The position numbers and the translations under genes are program-made. The notes beneath the pieces are model-generated. The model ran no database searches. It was not told the DNA's origin and worked only from the letters and a program-made list of their open reading frames with translations. From an uncultured Saprospiraceae bacterium (lineage in GTDB: Bacteria > Bacteroidota > Bacteroidia > Chitinophagales > Saprospiraceae): 43,456 nt of DNA. Shown here piece after piece: positions 25,001 to 36,700 of this stretch (within the stretch, counting starts at the first letter, position 1; each line of letters begins with the position of its first letter). The stretch spans positions 1 through 43,456 of the forward strand of contig CAKZVK010000117.1 in NCBI GenBank assembly GCA_937921825.1, in the 5' to 3' direction.

Positions 25001-27646
25001 GATGACTGTGATGGACTGATAGACCAAGCAGATCCAAGTCTTACTGGAACGCTAACTTGGTATGCAGATACTGACGGTGATGGCTATGGAAACCCTGCCT
25101 TACCGATACAGTCTTGTTCTCAGCCAGCAGGTTATGTGAGCAACAATGGAGACTGTAATGACAGTTCTGCCAGTATAAATCCTTCCGCACAAGAGATATG
25201 TAATAATATAGATGACGACTGCGATGGCCTGATAGATGGTCAAGATCCAAGTTTGGTAGGTGGTGCAATATGGTACCTCGATGCTGATCTGGATGGTTTT
25301 GGTGATCCAGTTAATTCTATTACGTCTTGTAATCCTCCCCAAGGCTACGTGAACAACAATATAGACTGTGATGATTCGAATCAAAATGTAAGCCCATCAG
25401 CTATTGAAGTTTGCAATGGTATAGATGATGACTGTGATGGACTCATAGATCAGGCTGACCCTAGTGTCACTGGCTTGACGACTTGGTATGCAGATCTAGA
25501 TGGTGACAATTACGGTAATCCTCAGAACAGCGTGAATGCCTGCTCGCAGCCTACAGGATTCGTCCTTAACAACGGCGACTGTAACGATGGAGATCCAGCG
25601 ATCAATCCTGACTCTCCTGAGATATGCAATAACCTAGATGATGACTGCGATGGACTTATAGATGGATTAGACTCTTCTCTGACGGGTACATCTATATGGT
25701 ATAGAGATTCTGATCTAGATGGCTATGGCAATCCTAATCAGACTGTGCTAGACTGCACCCAGCCACAAGGTCATGTCTCTAACAACCTAGACTGTGATGA
25801 TAATAACTCTGCAGTAAACCCTGCAGCACAAGAAATCTGCAATGGCATAGATGATGACTGCGATGGCTTAATAGATAGTGATGATCCTAGTAATACTGGC
25901 ACGAGTACTTGGTATGCTGACAATGATGGGGACGGGTACGGAGATCCTACTAATACGCTTATGTCTTGTACACAACCTTTAGGCTATATCAATAATAATA
26001 CTGACTGTAATGACACCAATCCCCTTATCAATCCTGGAGGACAAGAAGTCTGTAATGGATTTGATGATGATTGTGACGGACTAGTAGACAGTGATGATCC
26101 AGATAATCAAGGCGATGGCATTTGGTATCAAGATGTAGACAACGATGGATTTGGAAATACACAAGTGGTATTAAGTTCTTGTGTCCAACCAACTGGCTAT
26201 AGCTCAGTGCCTGGAGACTGCAACGACAACAACCCAGCTGTCAACCCCGCACAAAATGAAATCTGTAACAATATAGACGATGACTGTGATGGCCTTGTAG
26301 ACGATGCTGATCCTGATCTGAATAGCAATACTATTTGGTTTTTGGATGCTGACGGAGATGGCTATGGGACTACGCTTAGTTCTATCTCAGACTGTACACA
26401 GCCCGCTGGCTATGTAGCAAATAATACAGATTGCAATGACAACAATGCCAATGTGAATCCAGGGGCAGCAGAAATCTGTAATGGCATGGATGACGACTGT
26501 GATGGACTCATAGATAGTGACGATCCTGATGCAGCTGGCACGGTAACCACATGGTACTTAGATAACGACGGTGATGGCTTTGGTGATCTCGCTACAGAAT
26601 TAGAATCTTGTACACAACCACAAGGCTATGTCTTCAATGCCACAGATTGTAACGATAACAATAGCGCTATTTTCCCCGGTGCACCAGAATTATGCAACGG
26701 ACTAGATGATGACTGTGATGGTTTACTGGACGGAGCCGATCCTGACCTACAAGGAGGCGAAATGACTTACTACCAAGATAATGATAGTGACGGCTTTGGC
26801 AATGGCGCAGTATCAGTTCAGGCTTGTACACCTCCAGCTGGTTATGTATTAAATAATACCGATTGTGATGACACCAATGGAAGTGTCAATCCTTCAGCAC
26901 AGGAAGTTTGCAATGGCATAGATGATGACTGCAATGGACTCATAGACATCGATGATCCCAATATCGCAGGAGTGGGCTTATGGTTTGCCGATCTGGATAT
27001 GGATGGATTCGGAGATGCAAATAACACTGTACTAGATTGCAGCCAGCCAGATGGTTATACTTTCAATAATGAAGACTGTGACGATACCAATGCTGCCATA
27101 AATCCAGATGCTATAGAACTATGCAATGATATAGATGACAACTGTGATGGACTCATAGATGATGCAGACCCTACCCTAGACGGATTAGTAACCTATTATG
27201 CAGATCAAGATGGTGATGGTTTTGGTGATCCAGACAGAGCACTTTCAGCTTGTGAAGAACCGAGTGGCTTTGTAGAAAATGATCAAGACTGTGATGATAC
27301 CAATCCCGATGTCAACCCAGCAATCCAAGAAGTGCCGAATAACGGTATAGATGACGATTGTGATGGTCAGATAGATGACATGGTCAGCACCTTAGATCTT
27401 ACAGTAGATACTTGGGCGATTTATCCTAATCCTGCAAGAGCATTTATGCATATCAATGGAGCGATCCAGACAGGTGTAGATCTAAAATTATTCAGTATCC
27501 AAGGTCAACTCTTAGAAAGTAAGACGAACATAAGCTTACCCAATAAAATAGATATTAGAAATCTAGCTGAAGGGACTTACATCCTAGAGCTGCAGCACAA
27601 TGATGAAAAAATACGTTCTGTACATAAGATTATAAAGATGCACTAA
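22088..27646 (+). CDS. Secreted M12B-like metalloprotease with 16 MopE-type repeats and T9SS tail
   Basis: The 1852-residue protein has a signal peptide (to about residue 29, ending TQAQ), a propeptide (about 30-190), and a zinc protease domain (about 192-412). The zinc site is HEIGHQFNARH at 336-346 and the Met-turn is SIMSY at 369-373, as in reprolysin-like metzincins of Bacteroidota. An Ig/PKD-like region follows (about 415-650). Residues 657-1764 are 16 repeats of about 69 residues, each with a DxDGDG-type loop and a CNGIDDDCDGLID core; such MopE-type motifs are thought to bind metal, probably calcium. Residues about 1770-1852 are a type A T9SS sorting tail (AIYPNPA, then EGTYILEL and HKIIKMH). 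It is exported by T9SS and attached to the surface or released. The target substrate is unknown. Confidence 0.93.
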   Translation: MHLSISDLSLELRFLLLFFIVGSLPTQAQLNKSDWKSTQQLSSFSEQAEVLKDGPKHYLISELEVEKVLPQMKSSQMNVWLPEPNGEFSEYILQPTQVVAEEVQKHYSIKTYRGIKKDDPTTIIACDISAEGLHAAVFQGSETYYIEPYASQHKAQHIVYYKKDVPHHKVKCGVHDHVEELMEQTIRPQLKAPGVKTTFRLALVAAGEFSLQFGGTPYSTTNVLDALASGVNIINTIYLRDIGIDFTLVSTPALVFPDPAIDPFDLSNDNQLLDDCQETCFVNLGVNGFDIGHLVIWSNPSGLASFGVVCNDSSKGYGYSSFNGSVSGLWVDYVCHEIGHQFNARHNFAARECQNSTNGFRFEPGEGSSIMSYANVCGAPVQYAQGSDPFFHYASINRIQEFVLQDGTNCGVTSGGTNTDDPRSDAGTSIIIPQNTPFALVGYGEDATDSLSLSYHWEQYDGDSRATTGLPDCADPTQPLFRFRPPVAEPYRSFPSYDQVLLGLNNAVDFEKLPCIERTMTFSLAVRDNNISFGRITHDTMVVTVANTGPFELSSPNGGELLTGGAATDITWNVNNTDTHCPLIDVLVSTDGGVEYTVIANAIPNTGTASVIIPNIASTDARMLIRCDVPGGFREGSTFYDVCDDSFMIDGATLPDLDGDGYDNTVDCDDLNPMINPGAPEICNGIDDDCDGLIDDLDPNAVGLTNYYMDVDGDGYGDPSTLVTACTAPTGFITDGTDCNDTNPMVNPAATEICNGFDDDCDGLIDQADPSLSGSATWYLDADGDGYGDSNISTTNCTPPVGYVALDGDCNDNNANINPGATEVCNGIDDDCDGLVDQADPNLVGNSIWYPDVDGDSFGSLTGVIISCTQPIGYVAMTGDCNDNNPNINPLAQEICNGFDDDCDGLVDGNDPSVTGAFTWYADIDGDGFGNPSSALLACTQPAGYVINNTDCNDSNIFINPSALEVCNGIDDDCDGLIDQADPSLTGTLTWYADTDGDGYGNPALPIQSCSQPAGYVSNNGDCNDSSASINPSAQEICNNIDDDCDGLIDGQDPSLVGGAIWYLDADLDGFGDPVNSITSCNPPQGYVNNNIDCDDSNQNVSPSAIEVCNGIDDDCDGLIDQADPSVTGLTTWYADLDGDNYGNPQNSVNACSQPTGFVLNNGDCNDGDPAINPDSPEICNNLDDDCDGLIDGLDSSLTGTSIWYRDSDLDGYGNPNQTVLDCTQPQGHVSNNLDCDDNNSAVNPAAQEICNGIDDDCDGLIDSDDPSNTGTSTWYADNDGDGYGDPTNTLMSCTQPLGYINNNTDCNDTNPLINPGGQEVCNGFDDDCDGLVDSDDPDNQGDGIWYQDVDNDGFGNTQVVLSSCVQPTGYSSVPGDCNDNNPAVNPAQNEICNNIDDDCDGLVDDADPDLNSNTIWFLDADGDGYGTTLSSISDCTQPAGYVANNTDCNDNNANVNPGAAEICNGMDDDCDGLIDSDDPDAAGTVTTWYLDNDGDGFGDLATELESCTQPQGYVFNATDCNDNNSAIFPGAPELCNGLDDDCDGLLDGADPDLQGGEMTYYQDNDSDGFGNGAVSVQACTPPAGYVLNNTDCDDTNGSVNPSAQEVCNGIDDDCNGLIDIDDPNIAGVGLWFADLDMDGFGDANNTVLDCSQPDGYTFNNEDCDDTNAAINPDAIELCNDIDDNCDGLIDDADPTLDGLVTYYADQDGDGFGDPDRALSACEEPSGFVENDQDCDDTNPDVNPAIQEVPNNGIDDDCDGQIDDMVSTLDLTVDTWAIYPNPARAFMHINGAIQTGVDLKLFSIQGQLLESKTNISLPNKIDIRNLAEGTYILELQHNDEKIRSVHKIIKMH
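24056..27382 (+). repeat. Tandem repeat coding 16 MopE-type units
   Basis: The coding repeat has a period of about 208 bp. Each copy encodes an Asp-rich DGDGYG loop, a Cys, a DCND loop, INP, and the CNGIDDDCDGL core. Copies differ at many third positions, so the array is old and codon-diversified, unlike the SprB array downstream. Confidence 0.9.
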
Positions 27647-27651
27647 CAAGA

Positions 27652-27688
27652 GTAGGGCTCCAATACTTTCTAAGTAAAGGAGCCCTAC
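27652..27688. terminator. Hairpin between the two giant convergent genes
   Basis: The arms gtagggctcc and ggagccctac are perfectly paired over 10 bases around a 17-base loop. It lies 6 bases after one stop and 27 before the other and can serve both strands. The T-run is weak (tttt near 27701 on the plus strand). Confidence 0.65.
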
Positions 27689-27714
27689 CAACACAAACAT
27701 TTTAATATTCTGAT

Positions 27715-30700
27715 TTATTCTAAAATTATCATTTGCTTCATCGAAGTAAATCCTCCGCTCGCCAATCGATAATAGATTATCCCTGTAGTACCAAGGTCAC
27801 GCTTATTAACTTCTACCGCATGCTGGCCTGCCTCAAAATCTTGGAAAATCTCTTTTATTATTTTGCCCGTGATATCATAGAAGGTTAGCAACACTTCTCC
27901 CTGTACTGGAATTTCGAACTCTATAGTCGTTTTATCTAAGAAAGGATTTGGTCTATTTTGATAGAGCCTGTAGGCACTTTCTAAGTTGCTTACCAATTGA
28001 ATATTCTTGAGCTCCAAAAACTTTCCTACATACGCTTCAGAAGTAACTGTTGTGCCTAGATCTATCATACTAGACAAGCTGCCTCCCTTCTCTGCGACTA
28101 AGGTTAGCTCTAAAAGATATGCATCACTCGACCTAATGTAATCGTTGTTGTAGCTCAGTCGTAGACTAGAACCTGTAAGGTGAATATTTTCTTCTGCTAT
28201 ATCACTGGCATTCACCGCCACTACTTTTAACCCATCAAACTCTAAACCTAATTGATAGCCATAAATCTCAGTTTCAGATGTAGTAAATTGAACTGTAAGT
28301 TCTTCTCCTACCTGTACATCGCGATCAGCGAATCGTAACTCCATAAGATTATCTGCTCTTCCTTCTAGCTTGGAGGAGAAACCATTGGGAATATTGGTAT
28401 TATCTACATCACCTACTTTGACACCTATGAAATTTTCTTCCATCATCTCAGACTCTAGATTGGTGATAGTAAGAGAATCTCTGTAGTTCCATGGATTATA
28501 CAAATCCAATCCCTGACTTTTATCTATAAATTTCCATGAGCTATTACTCACTAACGTATCTGTGATACCTAAGATTAGTTTCCTGAGTTCTACGAGATCA
28601 GACCCATTTAATTGTCTATCACCATTGACATCTGCAGCAATGATTTTATATGGAGAATCTAGTAAGCGTTGACCTAATACATGTCGCTGGATCTGTATTA
28701 AATCTAAGGTGCTCACCCCATTCAGGTAATCAATATCTTTTTGCCCCTTAATGATATAATCATTGTGCATAGGGTTATCCTGAAAAGCATAGACTCCATC
28801 CTCATCAGACATCATAGCGGACTGAGAACCAGTTACTACATTAGCGATGCTTGTAGACACTTCATCTATGGACAAGCCATTCTCAGTTGTATATCTGCCT
28901 TGGATAGTAGCTCGTGAACCGACTAGCCTAGGTTTTATTACTGGCTGAATTAAACAGAAATCATTATTGCCACATTCATCCCAAACGTAGATCGCAAGTG
29001 TCACTGCTCCCTCGATATTAAGATCGTCTTCAGTAAAAATTCTACCTGCACTTTGTGTGGCTGTATTCCAACTATCTGCTCTTCCTTCTTCGAAATCTAT
29101 CAGTGTCGCTGCTGCACCTGTCACAGGTTCATAGTACCCTGAAGCAATTGGTGGTTCTGTAGATGAGAATGTAAATCTCAACTGAGCTTGTTCTGTACAA
29201 TTATCTGAAGCACCACCATTGAAATCTATTGCCCATAATTCGAAGGTGCCATCAGAGGTATCTATAGCTGTTGTTACTCCTACACAATACGGTATCGGAA
29301 CAGTCCTATCTATTACTCGTATGATCGAAGTCGTAACTCCTTCATTTCCACAAGCATCAGTAGTAGACCAACTAAGGAGGTGACCAGACTTAGTAGCAGG
29401 CACATCCGACAGCTGAAGGTTCAAGGTATCTCCTGTAATACTTTCAAAAGTCTGCACAGCATCGACAACGCCGTCATTAAAATAGTCTATTGCTACTGTC
29501 CAACTCAATGCCTCCGAAGCACAATTATCAGAATCTGATGCAGAAACAGGAATGGATACATTATCTAGATTACAGTCCGTCCCAGCTAGATCAAAAACCA
29601 TATCTGCGGCTACATTTATAACAGGTGCAGTATCATCTGATACTTTGACATTTTGTACATGAGTATACTTGCCCTGATCACCGTTAGTCTGGTCAAATAG
29701 ACACCAATCTACGACAGTCCAAGTATTTCGGATGGCATAACAGAAGTTCTCTATCTCTGGAAAAGTATCTGACTCCACAGCTATCTGGATACTGCTACAA
29801 CTCGGTGTTGTGAACCTTGGTTCTTCTATAACAGCACTGCTACAATCTAAGGTGACATCAGCAGGCCATGCAATCGTATTAGGATCCAAAATGTCAGGTG
29901 CTGTAAATACAAAGTACTGTGTACATATAACTGTAGACCCTTCTCTAAATTCTCTTCTCATTGCCCCATAGCCACAGATAGAATCGTAAGGCGGGACCAT
30001 GTCATCTATACCATCGTTATCATAATCAAACAAAGGTTTTTCATTTGCTGGCTTAGAAGCTGGCGAGATGATCGTCTCATAATCTAGATCTAAACTACCA
30101 CAACTTCCGCTGCCGCTAGGCACCCCTGTCACTGTTAGATCATCTATTGACTCACCGCAAGTCATCATCATTCCTTCAGGGCAGGTCAGCTCATCCATCG
30201 ACTTATCTTGAATCTGCACTTTTGATCTTACTGTATTAAAATTGCCGCAGTCATCGGTTACTCGCAGCTCTACTTCTACTTCAGCCCAGCCCGACTCATT
30301 CATATCAGCACAACAGAAATGGACAGCATTACCCCAGTCAGTATCCAAAGTATTACAATGACCATCCATTCTTCTGACCTCTAAAGTCACTGCACTACAG
30401 TTATCATATGATCCATTGTCGATAGCTGCAGCAGTTACGAGGCCGAATACTTCATCGTCATCTATGCTGTGTACCGTAATAGCAATAAATTCTTCTGCTA
30501 TAGCATTAGGGCTGGTTTCATCTTTGATGCTGACTGTCAAAGTATCAAAAGATACATTACCGCAACAATCTTCTGCAGTGAAGTAAATTTCATGAGTCCC
30601 CACACCTAGGTCTATCGCTGTAAAGCCAGTAGCCATATTTCCTACTATGGAGTGATCTCCAGAAGTACCTGTTACATTATATGTCGCTAAAGAATCACAG

Positions 30701-33700
30701 AAATCTCCAAGGATTAACGGAGCAGGGATAGTGTAATCCATTTCGCAGCGATTACCAGACATGGCTATCGACTGATCTTCTACCAATGAGAGCAGAGGTC
30801 CATCAGAGTCTTCTAACTTTATAACCTGCAAGAACTCTAGCAACTCTGAAGTACACCAATCTAAGACTGTCCAAGAACGTAATATCTTACTGTTCCCTAA
30901 GCAGCCTTCAGCACAGCCATCTGTAGTCCTATCAGAATAAGTAGAGGTAATATTACAGACAGAGCCATCTAAGCCCACTGCTGTACCTCCCACATAAATA
31001 TGAGGATGGCCGTAAGCGTCGCCTTCCAAGGCAGCGATAGCTGCTGGGGTTGTCATAGCAACGCAAGGTATCTCCACTGCTCTTACAGGAAGGTAGACCG
31101 TATGATCCAGAGGACTGGTCACAGGACCGTCAGTGAGTATTGCAGTAGATAGATCAAGAGGCATAAAGGCATACTCTCTAGTACAACTAATACTTTCTTG
31201 CTCATTTGAATTATTGGCAGTATAGACGATAGTCCAGGTTCTTCGGAGCAAACTATTTCCGCACATTCCGAAGTCAGAAAGATCATCTTCAAAACTGACA
31301 TTCACAACTGAATAATTAAAGCAATTATCCTCGATGCTGTTATTTACAAAATCATCTATATCAGAGGGTAGATTATCTGGCCCTTCGAGTAAGGAGACAT
31401 CGTAACAGGTCAGAGTACATTCTGGACTATAAACTCCGCCCTCTCCACCGACAGGACAGTCACATTCTAAGGTAGGTGGTGTCTTATCTTCTAAGACTAT
31501 ATTACCCCAACAAATAGAACCTGAACATAGGTCAGTAATTGTATAAACTAACTCTTGATTTATAAAATTGAAAACATTATCACCAGTAGCGTCAGTTTCA
31601 TTTCTAAAGTCTACTTCCTCACCACTTGCTGTCGTCAACACTAATTGATATTGCGAAAGATTATCTGTAATATTTCCTTCTAACAATTGATCCACGCCTA
31701 ACAGAGAAGCGTTACAATTTGAATCTACAGAAACATTAACCTTATCATTACAAGCTAGATTTACTTGTTCAGAACCACAGGTTATAGAGTAAGCACTCGG
31801 TCCACAAACAGTATAGCAATCATTATCGAAAGGCGCTGAACTAGTACTTAATGCTTCTACATCTACAGTAGAACCAGCAGTTAATATCGCACTCACATTT
31901 GAGGCAGCTGCTTGATCATAACTTACAGCATAAGCGTAGAAAGTTCCTTCAGGAAGATTTGTAAAGTGGCCTATAGGATTAGAGGCTACCACAGTAGCCG
32001 CACCTGTATTTGCATCTAGCAATAAATAGTTGATTAGAAAACCTGAGCTAAAACTTCCAGGTGCAGACTGCGTAACAATCGTTCCACCTACTCCAGCAAC
32101 TGAGGCAGCTATACAATCACATTCAGCATAATCATTTTCTGCTACACCATCTTCATCGAGATCCACACAATATGTCTCTGCGACTTCTATAGACCCACTG
32201 CATGAAGACATAGAGTTATCTACTGCCGAAACAAGCTGGAATGTATTACCTACTCCACTATGTGCATATGGACCAAAGGACAGACTAGTCCCTGAGTACA
32301 CCTGTGTACTACCTCCTACCGTAACATCAAAGCTACCCGAAGTCATAGAGCCCCTCACTGCAGAAACCTCTACATAATATGATAAGTTGTCAAGATCATT
32401 AGCATCATTGCTGCAATAAACAAAGGCTTCTATTATGAGGTCTTCACAAGCTAAAGGCTCACATGTTACTCCTGGGTACTCAGATGCTGCTGTGCTATTA
32501 GAGGCTTCACCATCTAAGGCATTAGCACCACTAAAAGTCCAAGCATTACAACTAAAGACGCCATCATTAGCGCTTTGATTATTTCTATAAGCCCAGCCAT
32601 CTAGATACTCCCAACATTCTCCATTACCGTCTGTATCAATATCTCCAAAGAGGTCTACCACTACGCCACTACAATACAATTCGATTGCATCATCACCATT
32701 GATCGTTGCTACACTGGAAGTAAAATCTGGAGGACAGTCAAAATAACTTTCAAATTGAGCAGCATTATTTGTAATCGTAACACAATCACCACTCAATAGA
32801 CTTACGGCAGGAAAAGTAAATTCTTCTCCGTCACTACCCTCTCCATTATTTGCAGACCCTATACCGTATTGACTCAAATCTGGAATATATGAAGAAGCAC
32901 AAATCTCTATAGCTTTAGGAGTACCACCTGCTAGCGGTCCATCTATTACTCCAGCGATATAAGCAGAGCCACATTGATTAGTAGCTACGACTTCAGGATT
33001 CATTCCGTTCCATGGAAATTCTCCACAGTCAGGGCATTCTACAGTAATAGTGAAAGGCACACTGGTCGCACACATCATATCATTCCAGAGAACCACTACT
33101 CCATTATATACTCCTTCACCTATCGTTGCTGGTATAACATACTCTGTCGGATATGGAGATGATAGCAGCACAACATCATCAAAACCTGCTGCATCTGCTT
33201 CTGGGTCAAAGAAAATTTGTAAATGCTCTACAACTCCCTCTGTCACATTCAAATTAATAGGTGCAGAAGTTGTCCCCTTACAAACCACTGGGCTATCAAC
33301 TGTAGCCGTCAGTCCATTACACAATCGAAGTAGTGCCATATCAAAATCATCTTGATCTAACAGGGCACTTGTACTACTCCCTATACTGGTCAGTGGGTTG
33401 TCACTATCCTGAATAGGAATATTCCCGGCAGCATCTTCTGTAGCACCGATGATCTCTGCGTTATTTATGATATCACCTCCCATCGTCGCATTACTATTAA
33501 TAGTGAGGACAATGGACAAGGTATAAGTCTCACCAGAGAGGATAGGGTTAGTGGTTGCCACAGTTGTAGCTAGAGGTGTACCTCCATTAGTATCTGGACT
33601 GCTAGAAAAATCATTTCCACTATTATCCGATGCTACAAAATCTAATGCGGTAGATAGATAGTCAGAAACTCGTACATTATAGATAGGATGTGTTCCTTCA

Positions 33701-36700
33701 TTCATGATTGTCAATGTGAAAGTCACCTTATCACCTATCATAAAAGGACCAGCAGAGGATAAAGATTTAGAAATAGCGACATCATCTACTCTACATTTTT
33801 CTACTGTCACTGTCACTTTACTCGACTGGCTATGACAAGGTGTAGTTGCGGCAACTGAATAAGTAAACTCATAATCACCAGGCACTACTCCAGTAAAGTC
33901 TACTGATCCATTAGACTCAGAAACTGTAGCACCTGAAGCAGTTCCAGTTGATGTCTCTGTCCAAACTCCTCCTCCATCAGGATTGCCTCCTAGTTCGTCA
34001 AATAATATGACTGTAGATTTTGAAGCATCATCATTACAAAGAGTAGTCATAGCATCTTCTCCAGCTTCTACTTCTGCTACAACAGTGATCGTAAAAGGAT
34101 CAATAACTTGACAGAAATTATCATACACTAAACAGATCTCACCAGAATAAATTCCAGGGCCTAGATCATCTGGCAGAGCTATACTCGCAGCAGATAAAGA
34201 TTCTATGCTAGACTGATCTGTAAACCCGCTTGACTCAGCGGCTGAATCAAAATTTAATTTAAAATGTGATAAGTTTTCGTTATCACTATTTGTCATCGAC
34301 AAAATTATATCTGAAGAACTTGCTCCTTCGCATACTACTATATCCTCTATGGTAGCTGGAGCAACAGTAGAAGAAGCAACTATTGCTTCACAGATCATCT
34401 GGCATCCATTAGTATCCGAAACTGTTACTGAATAGGAACCAGCTGCTAAATCTGAGACACTGGCAGTGGAACTACCATTACTCCATGCATAGGTATATGG
34501 GGTTGCACCACCACTTGCAGTTACAGTCACTGAGCCATTATCTTCTCCGCAACTTGTAGAGGTACTTGAGGTCGTACAGGTCGGCGCAGAAGAAGCACCT
34601 ACTGAGGTCAAACAAGTCGTTATACATCCATTAGCATCTGTTGCCGTTACTGCATAACTGCCTGAGGCTAAATCTGAAACGCTGGCAGTGGAACTACCAT
34701 TACTCCATACATAGGTGTAAGGAGCTACACCGCTATTCGCTGTAACAATTACTCCTCCATTATCTTCTCCACAACTTGTAGAGGTGCTTGAGGTCGTACA
34801 GGTCGGCGCAGAAGAAGCACCTACTGAGGTCGAGCAAGTCGCTGTACAGCCATTAGCATCTGTTACCGTTACTGCATAACTACCTGAGGCTAAATCTGAA
34901 ACGTTGGCAGTAGTACTACCATTACTCCAAGCATAGCTATATGGGGTTGCACCACCACTTGCAGTTACAGCCACTGAGCCATTATCTTCTCCGCAACTTG
35001 TTGAGGTACTTGAGGTCGTACACGTCGACGCAGAAGAAGCACCTACTGAGGCCGAGCAAGTCGTTGTACATCCATTAGCATCTGTTACCGTTACTATATA
35101 ACTATCTGAGGCTAAATCTGAAACGCTGGCAGTAGAACTACCATTGCTCCATGCATAGGTGTAAGGGGCAACACCACTACTCGCTGTAACAGTTACTCCG
35201 CCGTTTTCTTCTCCACAACTGGTAGAGGTACTTGAAGTCGTACACGTCGGCGCTGAAGAAGCACCTACTGAGGCCGTGCAAGTCGTTGTACAGCCATTAG
35301 CATCTGTTACCGTTACTGCATAACTGCCTGACGCTAAATCTGAAACGAGAGCAGTAGAACTACCATTACTCCATGCATAGGTGTAAGGGGCAACACTGCT
35401 CCCTGCTGTAACAGTTACTCCGCCATTATCTTCTCCACAACTGGTAGAGGTACTTGAGGTCGTACACATCGGCGCTGAAGAAGCACCTACTGAGGCCGAG
35501 CATGTCGTTGTACATCCATTAGCATCTGTTACTGTTACTGCATAACTACCTGAGACTAAATCTGAAACTCTGGCAGTAGTACTACCATCACTCCATGCAT
35601 AGGTGTAAGGGGTAACACCGCTACTCGCTGTAACAGTTACTCCGCCGTTTTCTTCTCCACAACTGGTAGAGGTACTTGAGGTCGTACACATCGGCGCTGA
35701 AGAAGTACTTACTGTGACTGAACAGGTTGTAGCACAGGAGTTGTCATCTGATACAGTAACAAAGTAGCTGCCTGCTGCTATTTCTGTATTACTAGCTGTA
35801 GTAGCACCATTACTCCAGACATAACTATAAGGAGCCAGACCACCTACAACAGAAACACTAGCACTTCCATTGCTCACTGTACATCCAGACGCTGTAGATG
35901 AAGTCGTACAACTAGGGCCATTTGAATTATCAATTGTCGCACTAGAGCTTGTCATACAGTTATTACTATCTGTCACTGTGACTGAGTAGGTCCCTGCTTC
36001 CAAGTTTGATATTGTTCCTGTAGTCGCTGAATTGCTCCACAAATAAGCATAAGGTTCAGCGCCACCACTTATATTAGTTACTACACTACCATTGTTCTCA
36101 CCGCAAGCTGTAGGCGTAGTAATGATTGAAATTGTAGGCGGAGACGACTCTAACACGATGGCACTACAAGAACTTGTGCAACCATTTGCATCAGTCACTA
36201 CTACTGAATAAGCTCCAGCTGCAAGACCTGAAATCATAGAACTGGCACTTCCATTATTCCACACATAGGTATAAGGTGCAGTGCCGCTGGATACATTTAT
36301 AGTTGCTGAACCACTACTAGCTCCACAGTCAGTAGGTGATGTTACAATCGTACAAGAAGGGTTTTCATTTATTGTTAATACCGTTGAAATTACACTAAAG
36401 CAACCTTTGCTATCTGTAACTATGACATGTACTTCGTCCCCATTAGAAAAGCTAGAGGAGGTATAGGAATTTGTAGTACTTGAAGCTTGTAAATTTTCTC
36501 CACTATCAGGATCATTATTACCATTCAGATCATTGAAAAAATGATACATCTCTCCTCCTGTTACCGTTAGGGTAACTGCTTCGCTTGCACATGGATTTGT
36601 GCTAGTACTTATGTTTGCGGTTGGTAGTGGGTTTACTGTGACATCAACAGCGCAGGATGAGTTACACATCGCGCCGCTCTCATAAATGTCTGTTACGGTT

